The translations under genes were made by a program, and so were the position numbers. A stretch of DNA of 64,000 bases from Streptomyces buecherae. Lineage in GTDB: Bacteria > Actinomycetota > Actinomycetes > Streptomycetales > Streptomycetaceae. Shown one piece after another: positions 34,824 to 44,633 of this stretch (its first letter is position 1; each line of letters begins with the position of its first letter). The notes below the pieces were generated by a model that saw only the letters and a program-made list of their open reading frames with translations, made no database searches and had not been told where the DNA came from. The stretch lies in the NCBI RefSeq assembly GCF_014295035.1, contig NZ_CP060404.1, positions 910,001-974,000 of the forward strand. The letters are read 5' to 3'.

Positions 34824-35507
34824 TCAGCGCGGCCCGCACCCGCCACGAGCCTCGGCGGCGACCTTCAGGTCGCTCAGCCACGCCTTGAGCCCGGCCCCGA
34901 GGAGCGCGGTCGCGGTGGGGACGTCGGCCTCGACCTGGGCCCCGGTGTGGGTCTCCGCGGTACGCACCAGGACACCGCCCCTGACCTTGGTGAAGGTCCA
35001 CACGTGGACGCCGTTGTCGATGCGTAGCCCCTCGCCGACGGCGGGGCCGGTCCAGCGGATGCAGGAGTGGCGCTTGAGCTGCTCGACGGTCGAGGTGATG
35101 CCGAGGGTGGTGTCGGGGATCGAGGGCACACCGCGTACGGGTGTCATCCAGTGGAAGGCCGAGCCCTCCCGGAACCGGCCGTGGTCGAGGCGGTCGGCGG
35201 TCTCGACGGGGCGCTGCCAGGACGGCCAACGCTCCACATCGGTCTGCACCTTCCAGATGGTGCTGAGCGGCGCGCGGATCACGGTCTCGGCCTGGTAGCG
35301 CACGACGGCCTTGGGGTCGACGCCCGCCCCGCGACACGTGACGGCGGCGCCCGGGCGCGACTCGCCGGACGGGGCCGCACCCGACTGGGGCGCGGTCGGC
35401 CGCGACGCGGCCCCGGCGGGCGTCGCGGCGGCGGCGAGGACGCCCGCGACGGCGAGCGGGAGGGCGAACAGGGCGGTGCGGGTACGGGTGTCGCGCGTGC
35501 CGGGCAT
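34824..35507 (-). CDS. Secreted SRPBCC-type lipid/ligand-binding protein
   Basis: A 227-residue exported protein. The signal peptide (hydrophobic core TALFALPLAVAGVLAAAA, cleavage about residue 34 after AGA) is followed by a Pro/Ser-rich linker, then an SRPBCC (START-like) fold from about residue 70: YQAETVIRAPLSTIWKVQTDVERWPSWQ is the characteristic opening, and a long C-terminal helix (ATALLGAGLKAWLSDLKVAAEA) closes the cavity. Such domains bind hydrophobic ligands; a secreted member is uncommon. ATG 35507 is preceded by AGGGG. Ligand unknown. Confidence 0.82.
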   Translation of the reverse strand: MPGTRDTRTRTALFALPLAVAGVLAAAATPAGAASRPTAPQSGAAPSGESRPGAAVTCRGAGVDPKAVVRYQAETVIRAPLSTIWKVQTDVERWPSWQRPVETADRLDHGRFREGSAFHWMTPVRGVPSIPDTTLGITSTVEQLKRHSCIRWTGPAVGEGLRIDNGVHVWTFTKVRGGVLVRTAETHTGAQVEADVPTATALLGAGLKAWLSDLKVAAEARGGCGPR

Positions 35508-35799
35508 GGTGGTCCCCTTGTCAGGTTTCGGTGCACAGGACTTGCGGGCGCGGGCGGGGCCACGGGGCGTCGATGACCGCCCCACCACCACCTACGGAAC
35601 GCGCCGGGCGACCCGAGGGTGAGCCGCTCTGCCGTTCGTTATAAGTTCTAACTTCCGCGAATGGCTCACGTCAAGGGGGTGGGTGAGAACCTCTCACGGG
35701 AGCGCAGGCCCGTCACGCGGGCGGGCGGAGACGGCACGAGCCACGCCGTCGACTCCGCGGCACCGCCCCCGACTCCGGACGCCGACAGCCGACAGCCGC

Positions 35800-36711
35800 T
35801 CAGGCGTGGTCCCGCGGCACCGGGCCCGGGTGCTGGCGCAGGGCGTCCAGCACGGCGCGGACGGCCGGGCGCGGGGGCGTGCCGCGCCGGATGGCCGCGG
35901 TGATCGTGCGCGTCACGGGGGTGGCGAGCTGCCTGGTGGCGACGCGGTAGCGGCTGTGGTCGACGGCCAGGCCGGGCAGCAGCGCGATCGACAGCCCGGC
36001 CTCGACGTGTTGCAGGGTCATCAGGTAGTTGCCGAAGCGGCACCGCACCCGTGGCTCGAACCGGGCCTGGCGGCACAGCCGTAGCGCGAGGTTGGCCATG
36101 TACGACTGCGGCATGTCGAACGACCAGGGTTCGTCCGCGTACGCCGCGAGGTCCACGACCTCGTCCTCGGTCGCGGGATGCCCGGGCGGGACGACCAGCA
36201 GGATCGGGTCCGTCGCCAGCGGCACCAGGTCGAGGTCGGGCCCGAGCGGCAACTCGTCGAAGTCCGTGGTGGTGATGATGAGGTCCGCGTCGCCGCCGCG
36301 CAGCGCGGGCATGCTCTCGTGCGGCTCCAGTTGCAGCAGTTCCACGTCGAGGTGCGGGTGGGCGCGCGCGAGCCGGGTCACCGCCGGCACGGCCATGGTG
36401 TGGATCGCGCTCTGGAACGATCCGAGCCGCACCAAGCCGGCGGGCTCCGCGCCGAAGCCGCGCAGCTCCGCCTCGACGGTGCCCATGTGGTCGATGATCG
36501 CCCGCGCCCGCCGCGCCAGGATCAGCCCGGCCGGGGTCAGCCGCACGCGACGGCCGGTGCGCTCGATGAGCTGGGTGTGCGTCTCGGCCTCCAGCACGGC
36601 GAGTTGCTGGGACACGCTCGACGGGCTCAGGTTGGCGGCCTGGGCGACCGCGCGCACGGTGCCCAGCGCGTCCAACTGGCTGAGCAGCCGCAGCCTCCAG
36701 GGGTTCAGCAC
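35800..36711 (-). CDS. dgdR: LysR family regulator, dgdR-like
   Basis: A 303-residue LysR-type regulator. The winged HTH is at about residues 15-60 (LGTVRAVAQAANLSPSSVSQQLAVLEAE), followed by a substrate-binding domain with the two-lobed layout (VRLGSFQSAIHTMAVPAVTRL, then DLIITTTDFDELPLG). It is divergent from the dialkylglycine decarboxylase gene with an 87-bp gap, the arrangement reported for dgdR and dgdA in Burkholderia cepacia, so it should control dgdA in response to 2-methylalanine or related amino acids. GTG 36711 fits the family start; the ribosome site touches the start. An inverted repeat TTCGCCGAA is centred at 36735 in the gap. Confidence 0.85.
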   Translation of the reverse strand: MLNPWRLRLLSQLDALGTVRAVAQAANLSPSSVSQQLAVLEAETHTQLIERTGRRVRLTPAGLILARRARAIIDHMGTVEAELRGFGAEPAGLVRLGSFQSAIHTMAVPAVTRLARAHPHLDVELLQLEPHESMPALRGGDADLIITTTDFDELPLGPDLDLVPLATDPILLVVPPGHPATEDEVVDLAAYADEPWSFDMPQSYMANLALRLCRQARFEPRVRCRFGNYLMTLQHVEAGLSIALLPGLAVDHSRYRVATRQLATPVTRTITAAIRRGTPPRPAVRAVLDALRQHPGPVPRDHA

Positions 36712-36759
36712 TCCGCCATTGTTGTGCGGCTTCGCCGAACAGGACAGTCGGAAGGCTGA

Positions 36760-38127
<1,368 letters not shown>

Positions 38128-38348
38128 GCCCGGCCCGCGCCCGCCCGCCCCGCACTCTCTCGCTGCCGCCGAGCCGGCCGGGGCGACCGGGGCGGGCGGC
38201 GCCCCCGCTCCCGCTCACAGCGGTGGCGACCAGGCCCTCCGCCACCGGGGCGCCCCCTTCCGCGCCGCCGGTCGGTCTATCCGTCGTGATCGTGCGAGCG
38301 GTAGCTTCTCGACCCCGAGCCACGAGCAGGCCGTGATAGCTTCTCACC

Positions 38349-38362
38349 CAAGCTTCAGCTTG
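38349..38362. promoter_or_regulatory. Palindrome upstream of the TetR gene
   Basis: CAAGCTTCAGCTTG has 6-bp perfect arms around TC. It lies 32 bp before the TetR gene start. Two direct copies of TAGCTTCTC (38302-38310 and 38337-38345) are upstream. A likely autoregulatory operator. Confidence 0.5.
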
Positions 38363-38393
38363 TAGCTCCATGGGACCGGGAGGGTGGCAGGCC

Positions 38394-39050
38394 ATGGCGG
38401 AGACCCACGCGACGACGACCCCGCGCGAGCGCTACCGCGCCCAGGTGCGCGCGGAGATCAAGGAACGCGCGTGGGAGCAGATCGCCACGACGGGGGCGTC
38501 CGCGCTGTCCCTGAACGCGATCGCCAAGCAGATGGGTATGAGCGGGCCCGCGCTCTACCGGTACTTCGCCAGCCGCGACGACCTGATCACCGCGCTGATC
38601 CGGGACGCGTACCGCAGCCTGGCCGACGCCTGCCGGCTGGCCGCCGAGGCCGGACCCGGCCCGGACCTCGCCGCCCTGGCGCACGCCCTGCGCGGCTGGG
38701 CCCTGGCCGACCCGCAGCGCTACTTCCTGGTCTACGGCACGCCCGTGCCCGGCTACCACGCGCCCGAGGACACCACGGCGATCACCCACGAGATCATGAC
38801 CCTCATGCTCGACGCCTGCGCCGCCCTCCCCCCGAGCGGGCCCGCCTCACCGTTCGACGCGCACCTCGCGGACCACCGCGCGTGGACCGGCGACCATCCC
38901 GCGCCCCCGGCGGCCCTGCACCGGGCCCTCTCCTTCTGGACCCGCCTGCACGGCCTCCTCTCCCTGGAGCTCGCCGGCCACTTCACCGGCATGGACTTCG
39001 ACCCCGCCGAGATGTACGCGGCCGAACTGGACGCCCTACTGGCGGGCTAG
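38394..39050 (+). CDS. TetR family transcriptional regulator (WHG-type)
   Basis: A 218-residue regulator. The HTH at about residues 20-65 includes EIKERAWEQIATTGASALSLNAIAKQMGMSGPALYRYFASRDDLITALI, with the YRYF..R pattern. The C-terminal domain has FLVYGTPVPGYHAPEDTT, typical of the TetR_C_WHG group. ATG 38394 with GGGAGGG upstream. It may control the dgdA gene or an IS-interrupted neighbour; the target is not clear. Just after the stop lies the IS481 remnant. Confidence 0.9.
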   Translation: MAETHATTTPRERYRAQVRAEIKERAWEQIATTGASALSLNAIAKQMGMSGPALYRYFASRDDLITALIRDAYRSLADACRLAAEAGPGPDLAALAHALRGWALADPQRYFLVYGTPVPGYHAPEDTTAITHEIMTLMLDACAALPPSGPASPFDAHLADHRAWTGDHPAPPAALHRALSFWTRLHGLLSLELAGHFTGMDFDPAEMYAAELDALLAG

Positions 39051-39104
39051 TTTTACCGCCCCGTGAGGTGGGGAAAGCGGCTGGCGGGTGGTTGGCCGGC
39101 TTCG

Positions 39105-39364
39105 CCGTGGATCCCGTGTCCACCGCAGGCGGATCTTGATGATGATGCGCCGCTCGGCGCGGGTGGGGGCCGGCGGGGGCGGCCGGAGCGGTCTGTCACG
39201 CCCGCCTTGCCCAGTCGGCCGGTAGCGCTCGGCCCACCGCTGCGCGATAGTGGGAGAAATCTGGAGGCGTTCAGCGGCTCGCCGTAGCGGCCAGTGCTCT
39301 TCGACCAGGCAGCGGGCCAGACGCAGCCGCCCGGTCTCGGTCAGGGGGCATGACGGTGGGGCAC
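39105..39364 (-). pseudogene. IS481 family transposase remnant, frameshifted
   Basis: Minus-strand sequence matches the N terminus of streptomycete IS481-type transposases: LTETGRLRLARCLVEEHWPLRRAAERLQISPTIAQRWAERY, then TRAERRII. The original start VPHRHAP at 39364 is separated from the rest by loss of one C in the run at 39344-39348, which makes a TGA. Similarity ends near 39105, well short of the DDE catalytic core. No clear inverted repeats remain. This is an old, dead insertion. Confidence 0.75.
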
Positions 39365-39650
39365 GAGGGCCTTTCCGGTCGGTGTTGACGGCGCGATCCA
39401 CACCGAACCCGGAAGGCCCTCACCCATTCAAGATCGGTTCGCGCACGCGGTCGCCGTGCTGAGGGAGACCGGCCACCGCCTCGTACACTCTGTCGTCGCC
39501 CCCTTGGACCGGCTACGGCCCGCCTCCGCCGGGCATAACGTGGGCAGGCCCGGCGTCGGGGGGCTCGCAGCAGAAAACACGCGCCTTTCGTGCATGCCGG
39601 ACACAAGACGGGGTACTCGGCTCCATTCGACGCGTGAACAGAGGAGGGAC

Positions 39651-41390
39651 ATGGACGACGTCGCCGCTCTCGGCAGGGACAGTGCTTCCCGGTCCGGGCA
39701 TCAGGCGCGTTCTCACGCCCTGCTCGGCGGAACGCTGGAAAACCTACGGGCGTCCGCCATCACGGTCGATGACGATGGCCTCATCGTCGCGGTCAACAAC
39801 GCGGCCCAGAGCCTGCTGGGCAGGGACGCCTCGGAACTCGTGGGTCAGGACTTCCACGACCTGCTGCACCGGGACAGATACGGGCACTCGGTGCCGCGCA
39901 CGCGCTGCCAGATCAGGGAGGCGCTCCTCACGGGCGACACCAGGCATGGCGACGCCGAGTGGTTCGCCCGTGGGGACGGCACTCTTGTCCAGTTGTCCTG
40001 GCTGATGATGCCCTACTCACCCGATCGGGGTGGGACAGGTGGGCTGGCGCTGCTGTACGAGGCCAAGCAGCCAAACGATCGCCACAGCGACGGTGGCCAC
40101 TCCGCGCCGCTGACGGAACTGGACCGACTGGCCCTGCTCGCCGAGACGACCACGCAGCTCACCTCCACCCTGGACGTCGACGAGGCGCTGCACCGGCTCG
40201 CGGCCCTGACCGTGCCCCGGCTCGCGGACTGGGCGGTGTTCGACCTGCTCACCGAACGTGACGAAGTGCGACGTGTTCTCGTGACGGAGCACAAGGACGG
40301 CATTCTCGTCGAGCGGGACGACCTGCAAGGCCCTATGCCTCCGGTGCCGACGGAATCGCCGATGCCCCTGTCACGGGCCCTGCGCGGCGCCGCCTCCTCC
40401 CTCGCCGGTCCCGCCACCTACCAAGGTCCGCCCGACTCCGGCATCGCCGTCGAGCAGCAACGCCTGTTCACCGCGACGGGTATGCACTCCGCCGTCATCG
40501 CGCCCATTCGGGGCCTGCGCGACGTACTCGGCGCCCTGACCCTCGGCCGCGCCCAGCGCCACGACGCCTTCACCTCTGCCGACCTGCCGCTGCTGGAGGA
40601 CCTCACCCGCCGGGCGGGCCTGGCGCTGGACAACGCGCGCCTGTACCAGCGCCAGCGCAAAGTCGCCGAGACCATGCAACGCCACCTGCTGCCCCAACTG
40701 CCCGTCCTGCCCGGGCTGGAGATGACCGCGCGCTACCAGCCCGCTCCGGACGCCTCATCCGTTGGGGGTGACTGGTACGACGCCTTCGCCCTCGGCGCCC
40801 ACGCCCACGCACTGGCCATCGGCGACGTCGTCGGACACGACCTCGACGCCGCGGCCGGCATGGCACAGGTCCGCAACATGCTGCGCGCCTTCGCCTGGTC
40901 CCATCCCGAGGCCCCGCCCAGCGCCGTCGTCACACGGCTCGACGACGCCGTGATGCACATAGCCGAGGTGTCCATGGCTACCATGATCTTCGCCAGGCTC
41001 ACCCTCGGGAACGACGCACTGTGGCGCCTCCGCTGGACGAACGCCGGCCACCCGCCGCCCCTGCTCATCACCGACGACGGTCGGACCAGCTACCTCGACG
41101 GGGCTCACGGCATACTCCTCGGGACCGGAGTCACCAGACCCCGCCCCGACGCCGTCACCGTCCTGCCCCCACGGGTCACCCTCGTCCTCTACACCGACGG
41201 GCTGGTCGAATCCCCGCACCACTCCATCGATCACGGTCTTGACCGCCTGCGCCGACACGCGGCCTCCCTCGCCCACCGCCCCCTCGACTCCTTCTGCGAC
41301 TTGCTGCTGGACCAGGTCCGCCCCAGCGACAACGACGATGACGTCGCCATGATCGCGCTGCGCACGCCCCCTTCCCCTGAACCTGTCTGA
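39651..41390 (+). CDS. PAS-GAF-SpoIIE (PP2C) phosphatase
   Basis: A 579-residue signalling phosphatase. Order of domains: PAS (about 25-130; LRASAITVDDDGLIVAVNNAAQSLLGRDASELVGQ), GAF (about 175-340) and a SpoIIE PP2C domain (about 365-575). The phosphatase carries GGDWYDAF, GDVVGHDLDAA and TDGLVE, which hold the metal-binding Asp residues. Such enzymes dephosphorylate anti-anti-sigma factors and so switch sigma-factor control in Streptomyces. ATG 39651 has AGGAGGG upstream. A partner anti-sigma gene is not adjacent. Soluble, likely cytoplasmic. Confidence 0.9.
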   Translation: MDDVAALGRDSASRSGHQARSHALLGGTLENLRASAITVDDDGLIVAVNNAAQSLLGRDASELVGQDFHDLLHRDRYGHSVPRTRCQIREALLTGDTRHGDAEWFARGDGTLVQLSWLMMPYSPDRGGTGGLALLYEAKQPNDRHSDGGHSAPLTELDRLALLAETTTQLTSTLDVDEALHRLAALTVPRLADWAVFDLLTERDEVRRVLVTEHKDGILVERDDLQGPMPPVPTESPMPLSRALRGAASSLAGPATYQGPPDSGIAVEQQRLFTATGMHSAVIAPIRGLRDVLGALTLGRAQRHDAFTSADLPLLEDLTRRAGLALDNARLYQRQRKVAETMQRHLLPQLPVLPGLEMTARYQPAPDASSVGGDWYDAFALGAHAHALAIGDVVGHDLDAAAGMAQVRNMLRAFAWSHPEAPPSAVVTRLDDAVMHIAEVSMATMIFARLTLGNDALWRLRWTNAGHPPPLLITDDGRTSYLDGAHGILLGTGVTRPRPDAVTVLPPRVTLVLYTDGLVESPHHSIDHGLDRLRRHAASLAHRPLDSFCDLLLDQVRPSDNDDDVAMIALRTPPSPEPV

Positions 41391-41556
41391 CCCGCGTGGG
41401 GGGCAGATCGAGGAGGCGGAACGGGAGACAGGCGAAGCTCCTGAGCCGGTGGGCTGAGCGCCCGCCCCGGCATCCGCAGGCGCACTCAGCGGCCGGTCCG
41501 GCCGTGACTGCGCCGAGTCACGGCCTGACTCGCGGCCCGTCGCGCGAGCGGAGCGA

Positions 41557-41862
41557 TCACCAGGAGGACTTGGTAACCCCGGGCAGGAAGCCGGCGTGGG
41601 CCTGCTCACGCACGCGGACGCGCGAGAGTCCGAACTTCCGGAGGTGACCGCGCGGTCGCCCGTCCACGCTGTCCCGGTTACGTACTCGGGTAGCGCTGGC
41701 GTTGCGGGGCTGGCGCCGCAGTTCGTCCACTGCGGCCTGGCGTTCGGTTTCGCTGGAGGACGGCCGACGGATGATCTCCTTCAGCTCCGCACGGCGGGCC
41801 GCGTATCGCTCGACGACCGCCCTGCGCTTCTCGTTCTGCGCGATCTTGCTCTTCTTGGCCAT
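41557..41862 (-). CDS. rpsN: 30S ribosomal protein S14, zinc-independent paralogue
   Basis: A 101-residue S14. It opens [14 protein letters not shown] and ends with [53 protein letters not shown]. The two CxxC motifs of the zinc-binding form are absent, so this is the C-minus type that replaces the Zn form when zinc is scarce and is normally Zur-repressed. Its ATG overlaps the L28 stop by one base (TGATG), so L28 and S14 form a coupled pair. Close to a zinc importer. Confidence 0.95.
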   Translation of the reverse strand: MAKKSKIAQNEKRRAVVERYAARRAELKEIIRRPSSSETERQAAVDELRRQPRNASATRVRNRDSVDGRPRGHLRKFGLSRVRVREQAHAGFLPGVTKSSW

Positions 41863-42098
41863 CAGACCTTCCCCCCTCGGGCGCGAATACGGGCCACGGC
41901 GGCCTCGATGCCGATGCTGTCGACGGTCTTGATCGCCTTAGCGCTGAGCGTCAGCCGGACATGCCGCCCCTCGCTGGGCAACCAGTAGCGCTTGCGCTGG
42001 ATGTTGGGGTCGAAGCGGCGCGAAGTGCGCCGATGCGAGTGGGAGATGGCGTTGCCGAAACCCGGTTGGGCGCCGGTCAGTTGGCAGTGGGCGGACAA
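41862..42098 (-). CDS. rpmB: 50S ribosomal protein L28, zinc-independent paralogue
   Basis: A 78-residue L28 ([53 protein letters not shown]). It has only one Cys, so the zinc-ribbon Cys pairs of the Zn form are missing; this is the C-minus paralogue induced in zinc starvation. It begins at a TTG (42098), preceded by GAGGTAGG. Downstream S14 is translationally coupled. Upstream, a 279-bp gap with a terminator separates it from aztD, so it probably has its own promoter. Any Zur box there is weak. Confidence 0.95.
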   Translation of the reverse strand: MSAHCQLTGAQPGFGNAISHSHRRTSRRFDPNIQRKRYWLPSEGRHVRLTLSAKAIKTVDSIGIEAAVARIRARGGKV

Positions 42099-42295
42099 GG
42101 TCGCACCTACCTCTCATCTGGAACGGTAAGGAGAACGCCTTCACCAGGCGCTCGAAAACCTCTGCTGCGCCGCGGCCCGCAGCCGCGGACGGTTCTGGCT
42201 CGCCGACCGCCCCGGCACCCTGCTCGCCTGGGACGCGGCGCCGGGGGGCACCGGACATCCCCGGTGGCCGGGTGAGGGCAGGGGGTGGGCAGAAC

Positions 42296-42331
42296 GGAAC
42301 GCCCGCCGGAACACGGCTCGGCGGGTGTTCC
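42296..42331 (-). terminator. Hairpin after the azt operon
   Basis: Arms 42296-42308 and 42319-42331 pair over 13 bp with one G-U. It lies 47 bases beyond the stop of aztD on the minus strand and separates the azt operon from rpmB-rpsN. Confidence 0.65.
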
Positions 42332-42377
42332 CCCCTCGGACCGCTCGGCAGTCCGTGGAATCCTGGAGCGGGACCGG

Positions 42378-43580
42378 TCAGTGACCGACCACCGTGCCGG
42401 ACAGTTCGTTGGTGCCCTTCGGCAGCGTCACGGACTTCCGCTTCTCGCCCGACTCCAGGTCGAAGGAGTGCAGTTGGCGCTTGCCCGGGTCGGAGACGTA
42501 GGCCGTGTGGTCACGGACGAACAGAGTGGGCCTGGGCTGCTGCCAGTCCAAAGGCTCGGTCCAGTCGCCGACGGCGTCGATCTTCTTCTCGACCTTGCCG
42601 GTCTCCGGGTCGATGACGTGCAGGACGCCGTTGGTGCCGAGCACGAGGGCCTCACCGTGCGGGCCTCGGGCGAGGGAGCGGAAGGAGTAGCTGGTGCCGA
42701 GGTCGACCAGCTTCATCTTCGCGGTGCGGGTGTCGATCAGGGATATGCGCGTCGGCCGCTCCAGCTCCGCCTCCGGGTCGGTCTTGTAGTCGCCCAGGAG
42801 GATCGGGGAGGCGTCGCTGCCCGCCTGGTTTCCGGTACGGGCGTAGTCACCCGGCGCGTCGACCTTGGTGAACCTGCCGTCCTTGTAGAGCAGTACGCCG
42901 TCCTCGCAGCCTAGGCCGACCACCTCGCCCTTGGCCGCGGCCTCGCCGTGCACGCCAGGGCAGTCCTCGGAGCGCGCGATCTCCTTGTCGCCCTTGTCCA
43001 GGACGAGGGCGCCGGTGCGCTTCTCCTCGGTGCCGAGGGTGGTGACGAGTTCGCCGTCGGCCAGTTCGATCGCCACACCGTGGTGGGGCTCGGCGGAGGT
43101 GTAGCTCCGGGTCTCAGGCCGCTTACCGCCGGCCAGCTCGGCGGGGTCGAGGACGTTCACCTCGCCCGTGCCGTCGGTGAACAGGGCCGTCTTGCCGCCG
43201 TGCCGCACGACGTGGCCCGGTTTGGCCCCCTTGAACTCGGCGTCGGTGAACTCCTGCCGGGCGGCGTCGAACACGCGGAAGCCGGTGTCGGTGGAGATGA
43301 CGACGTGGTCCTCGTCCCCGGCCGGGTTGACCCGGTTGAATCCGGGCAGCTCGATCGTCTTCGCCAGCTTGAGGGTCTCGCCATCGATGACGTAGAGCCC
43401 CCCGTCGTAGGAGGCGACGACCGGGTTCTCGACGGCGGCGGCCTCGCCGCTCTTCGGCTGCTTCTTCGGCTCGGCGTCGGACGAGGCGTCGTCGTTGCCG
43501 CCGCAGGCGGTCAGCGCCATGGCCGTCGCCAGGGCGAGTGCCGTGCCCGTGAGCGTTCTGGCGCGTGTCGACCTGTTCAT
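42378..43580 (-). CDS. aztD: Zinc metallochaperone AztD-like lipoprotein
   Basis: A 400-residue exported beta-propeller protein. The signal peptide ends in a lipobox (LTAC at about residue 24-27), so it is membrane anchored. After an Asp/Lys-rich spacer, repeats with GGLYVIDGETLKLAK, GFRVFDAARQEF, GEVNVLDPAEL and GVLHVIDPETGKVEKK suggest seven blades. A pattern of His near HHGVAIEL could bind zinc. AztD proteins of Paracoccus and actinobacteria carry zinc to AztC, the binding protein of the AztABC importer, whose genes lie next upstream here. It follows aztC after 90 bp. Confidence 0.82.
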   Translation of the reverse strand: MNRSTRARTLTGTALALATAMALTACGGNDDASSDAEPKKQPKSGEAAAVENPVVASYDGGLYVIDGETLKLAKTIELPGFNRVNPAGDEDHVVISTDTGFRVFDAARQEFTDAEFKGAKPGHVVRHGGKTALFTDGTGEVNVLDPAELAGGKRPETRSYTSAEPHHGVAIELADGELVTTLGTEEKRTGALVLDKGDKEIARSEDCPGVHGEAAAKGEVVGLGCEDGVLLYKDGRFTKVDAPGDYARTGNQAGSDASPILLGDYKTDPEAELERPTRISLIDTRTAKMKLVDLGTSYSFRSLARGPHGEALVLGTNGVLHVIDPETGKVEKKIDAVGDWTEPLDWQQPRPTLFVRDHTAYVSDPGKRQLHSFDLESGEKRKSVTLPKGTNELSGTVVGH

Positions 43581-43670
43581 CGCGTGTCTTTCCTCTCCGG
43601 CCCTGAGGGCGCGGGGTTGTGTGGTGGATCGGTCGGCGTGTTCGGTTCGCCGGTCCGCGGGGACGCTTGT

Positions 43671-44633
43671 TCAGTCGCCGGTGAGGCCCTCGGCCATGGC
43701 CGAGGTGTTGGCGCGCATCATTTCCAGGTAGGTGCCGGCGCCCTTGCCCTTCTCGGTCAGCGACTCGGAGTAGAGGGAGACGACGTCGACATCGCCGCCC
43801 ATCTCCTGGCGGAGGACCTCCGCGAGCTTGGTGGGCTGGGAGGAGTCGGCGAAGACAGTGCGCACACCGGCCTTCTCCATGGCCCGGGTGAGGGAGCGCA
43901 GGTCGGAGGAGCTGGGTGAGGCGAGGGTGGTACCGCTGGGGATGACGGCACCGATCACGCGAAAGCCGAAGCGGTCGGCGAGGTAGCCGAAGACGTGGTG
44001 GTTGGTCACCAGGGCGCGCCGGTCCTCGGGAACGGCGGCGAAGGACTTCTCCATCCAGGTGGTGAGATCGGCGAGTTGTCCGTCGTAGCGTGCCGCGTTG
44101 TTCCGGACGGCCTTCTCGTCCACGCCGTCCACGTGTTCGGCGACCTGGTCGGCGATCAGGCCGGCGGCCTTGCGCACCCGGTCGGGGTCGGTCCAGAAGT
44201 GCGGGTCGGGTTCGCCGGCCTGCTCCTCGGGGCCGCCCTCCTGCCCGATGTGGAAGGTGAGCGGGTCGGCCGCCTCGCCTGCCGCGAAGGTGGCCACCCC
44301 TGACTCGCGGGCCGCTTTCACGTGCCGCAGTACGTTCTCCTCCAGTCCCAGCCCGTTGTAGACGACCAGGTCCGCGTTCTCCAGCTCCGCGGCCTGCACG
44401 GCCGACAGGCCGAAGGAGTGCGGGTCGGCGTTGGGCTGCATCAGGACACTGACGTCCGCCTCGTCCCCGACGATCTCCCGGGTGATGTCGCCGAGAATGT
44501 TGGTGGTCACCACGATCCGGGGCCACGCGTCGTCGCCTCCCGCGCAGCCGCTGGTCGTGGCGGCGAGAACAGAGAAGCTGATCAGTGTCACCAGCAGGGC
44601 GCGGACCCGTGCCGCACCCACGCGCACGCTCAT
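43671..44633 (-). CDS. aztC: Zinc ABC transporter substrate-binding protein AztC
   Basis: A 320-residue zinc-binding protein of the cluster A-I family. A signal peptide is followed by SGCAGG (a weak lipobox) at about residue 28. Zinc ligands are likely His in ADPHSFGLS, His in DPHFWTDP, His in NHHVFGYL and Asp in FADSSQPT, a His3-Asp set. The His/Asp-rich loop found in ZnuA is reduced to a short acidic stretch (QEGGPEEQAGEP), as in AztC. The ATG overlaps the stop of the upstream propeller gene (ATGA). It captures Zn2+ outside the membrane and hands it to AztB. Confidence 0.9.
   Translation of the reverse strand: MSVRVGAARVRALLVTLISFSVLAATTSGCAGGDDAWPRIVVTTNILGDITREIVGDEADVSVLMQPNADPHSFGLSAVQAAELENADLVVYNGLGLEENVLRHVKAARESGVATFAAGEAADPLTFHIGQEGGPEEQAGEPDPHFWTDPDRVRKAAGLIADQVAEHVDGVDEKAVRNNAARYDGQLADLTTWMEKSFAAVPEDRRALVTNHHVFGYLADRFGFRVIGAVIPSGTTLASPSSSDLRSLTRAMEKAGVRTVFADSSQPTKLAEVLRQEMGGDVDVVSLYSESLTEKGKGAGTYLEMMRANTSAMAEGLTGD

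Noticed and set aside
42128..42142. Possible Zur box upstream of rpmB
   Set aside because: Only about 8 of 15 positions match the consensus, too weak to list as a site.
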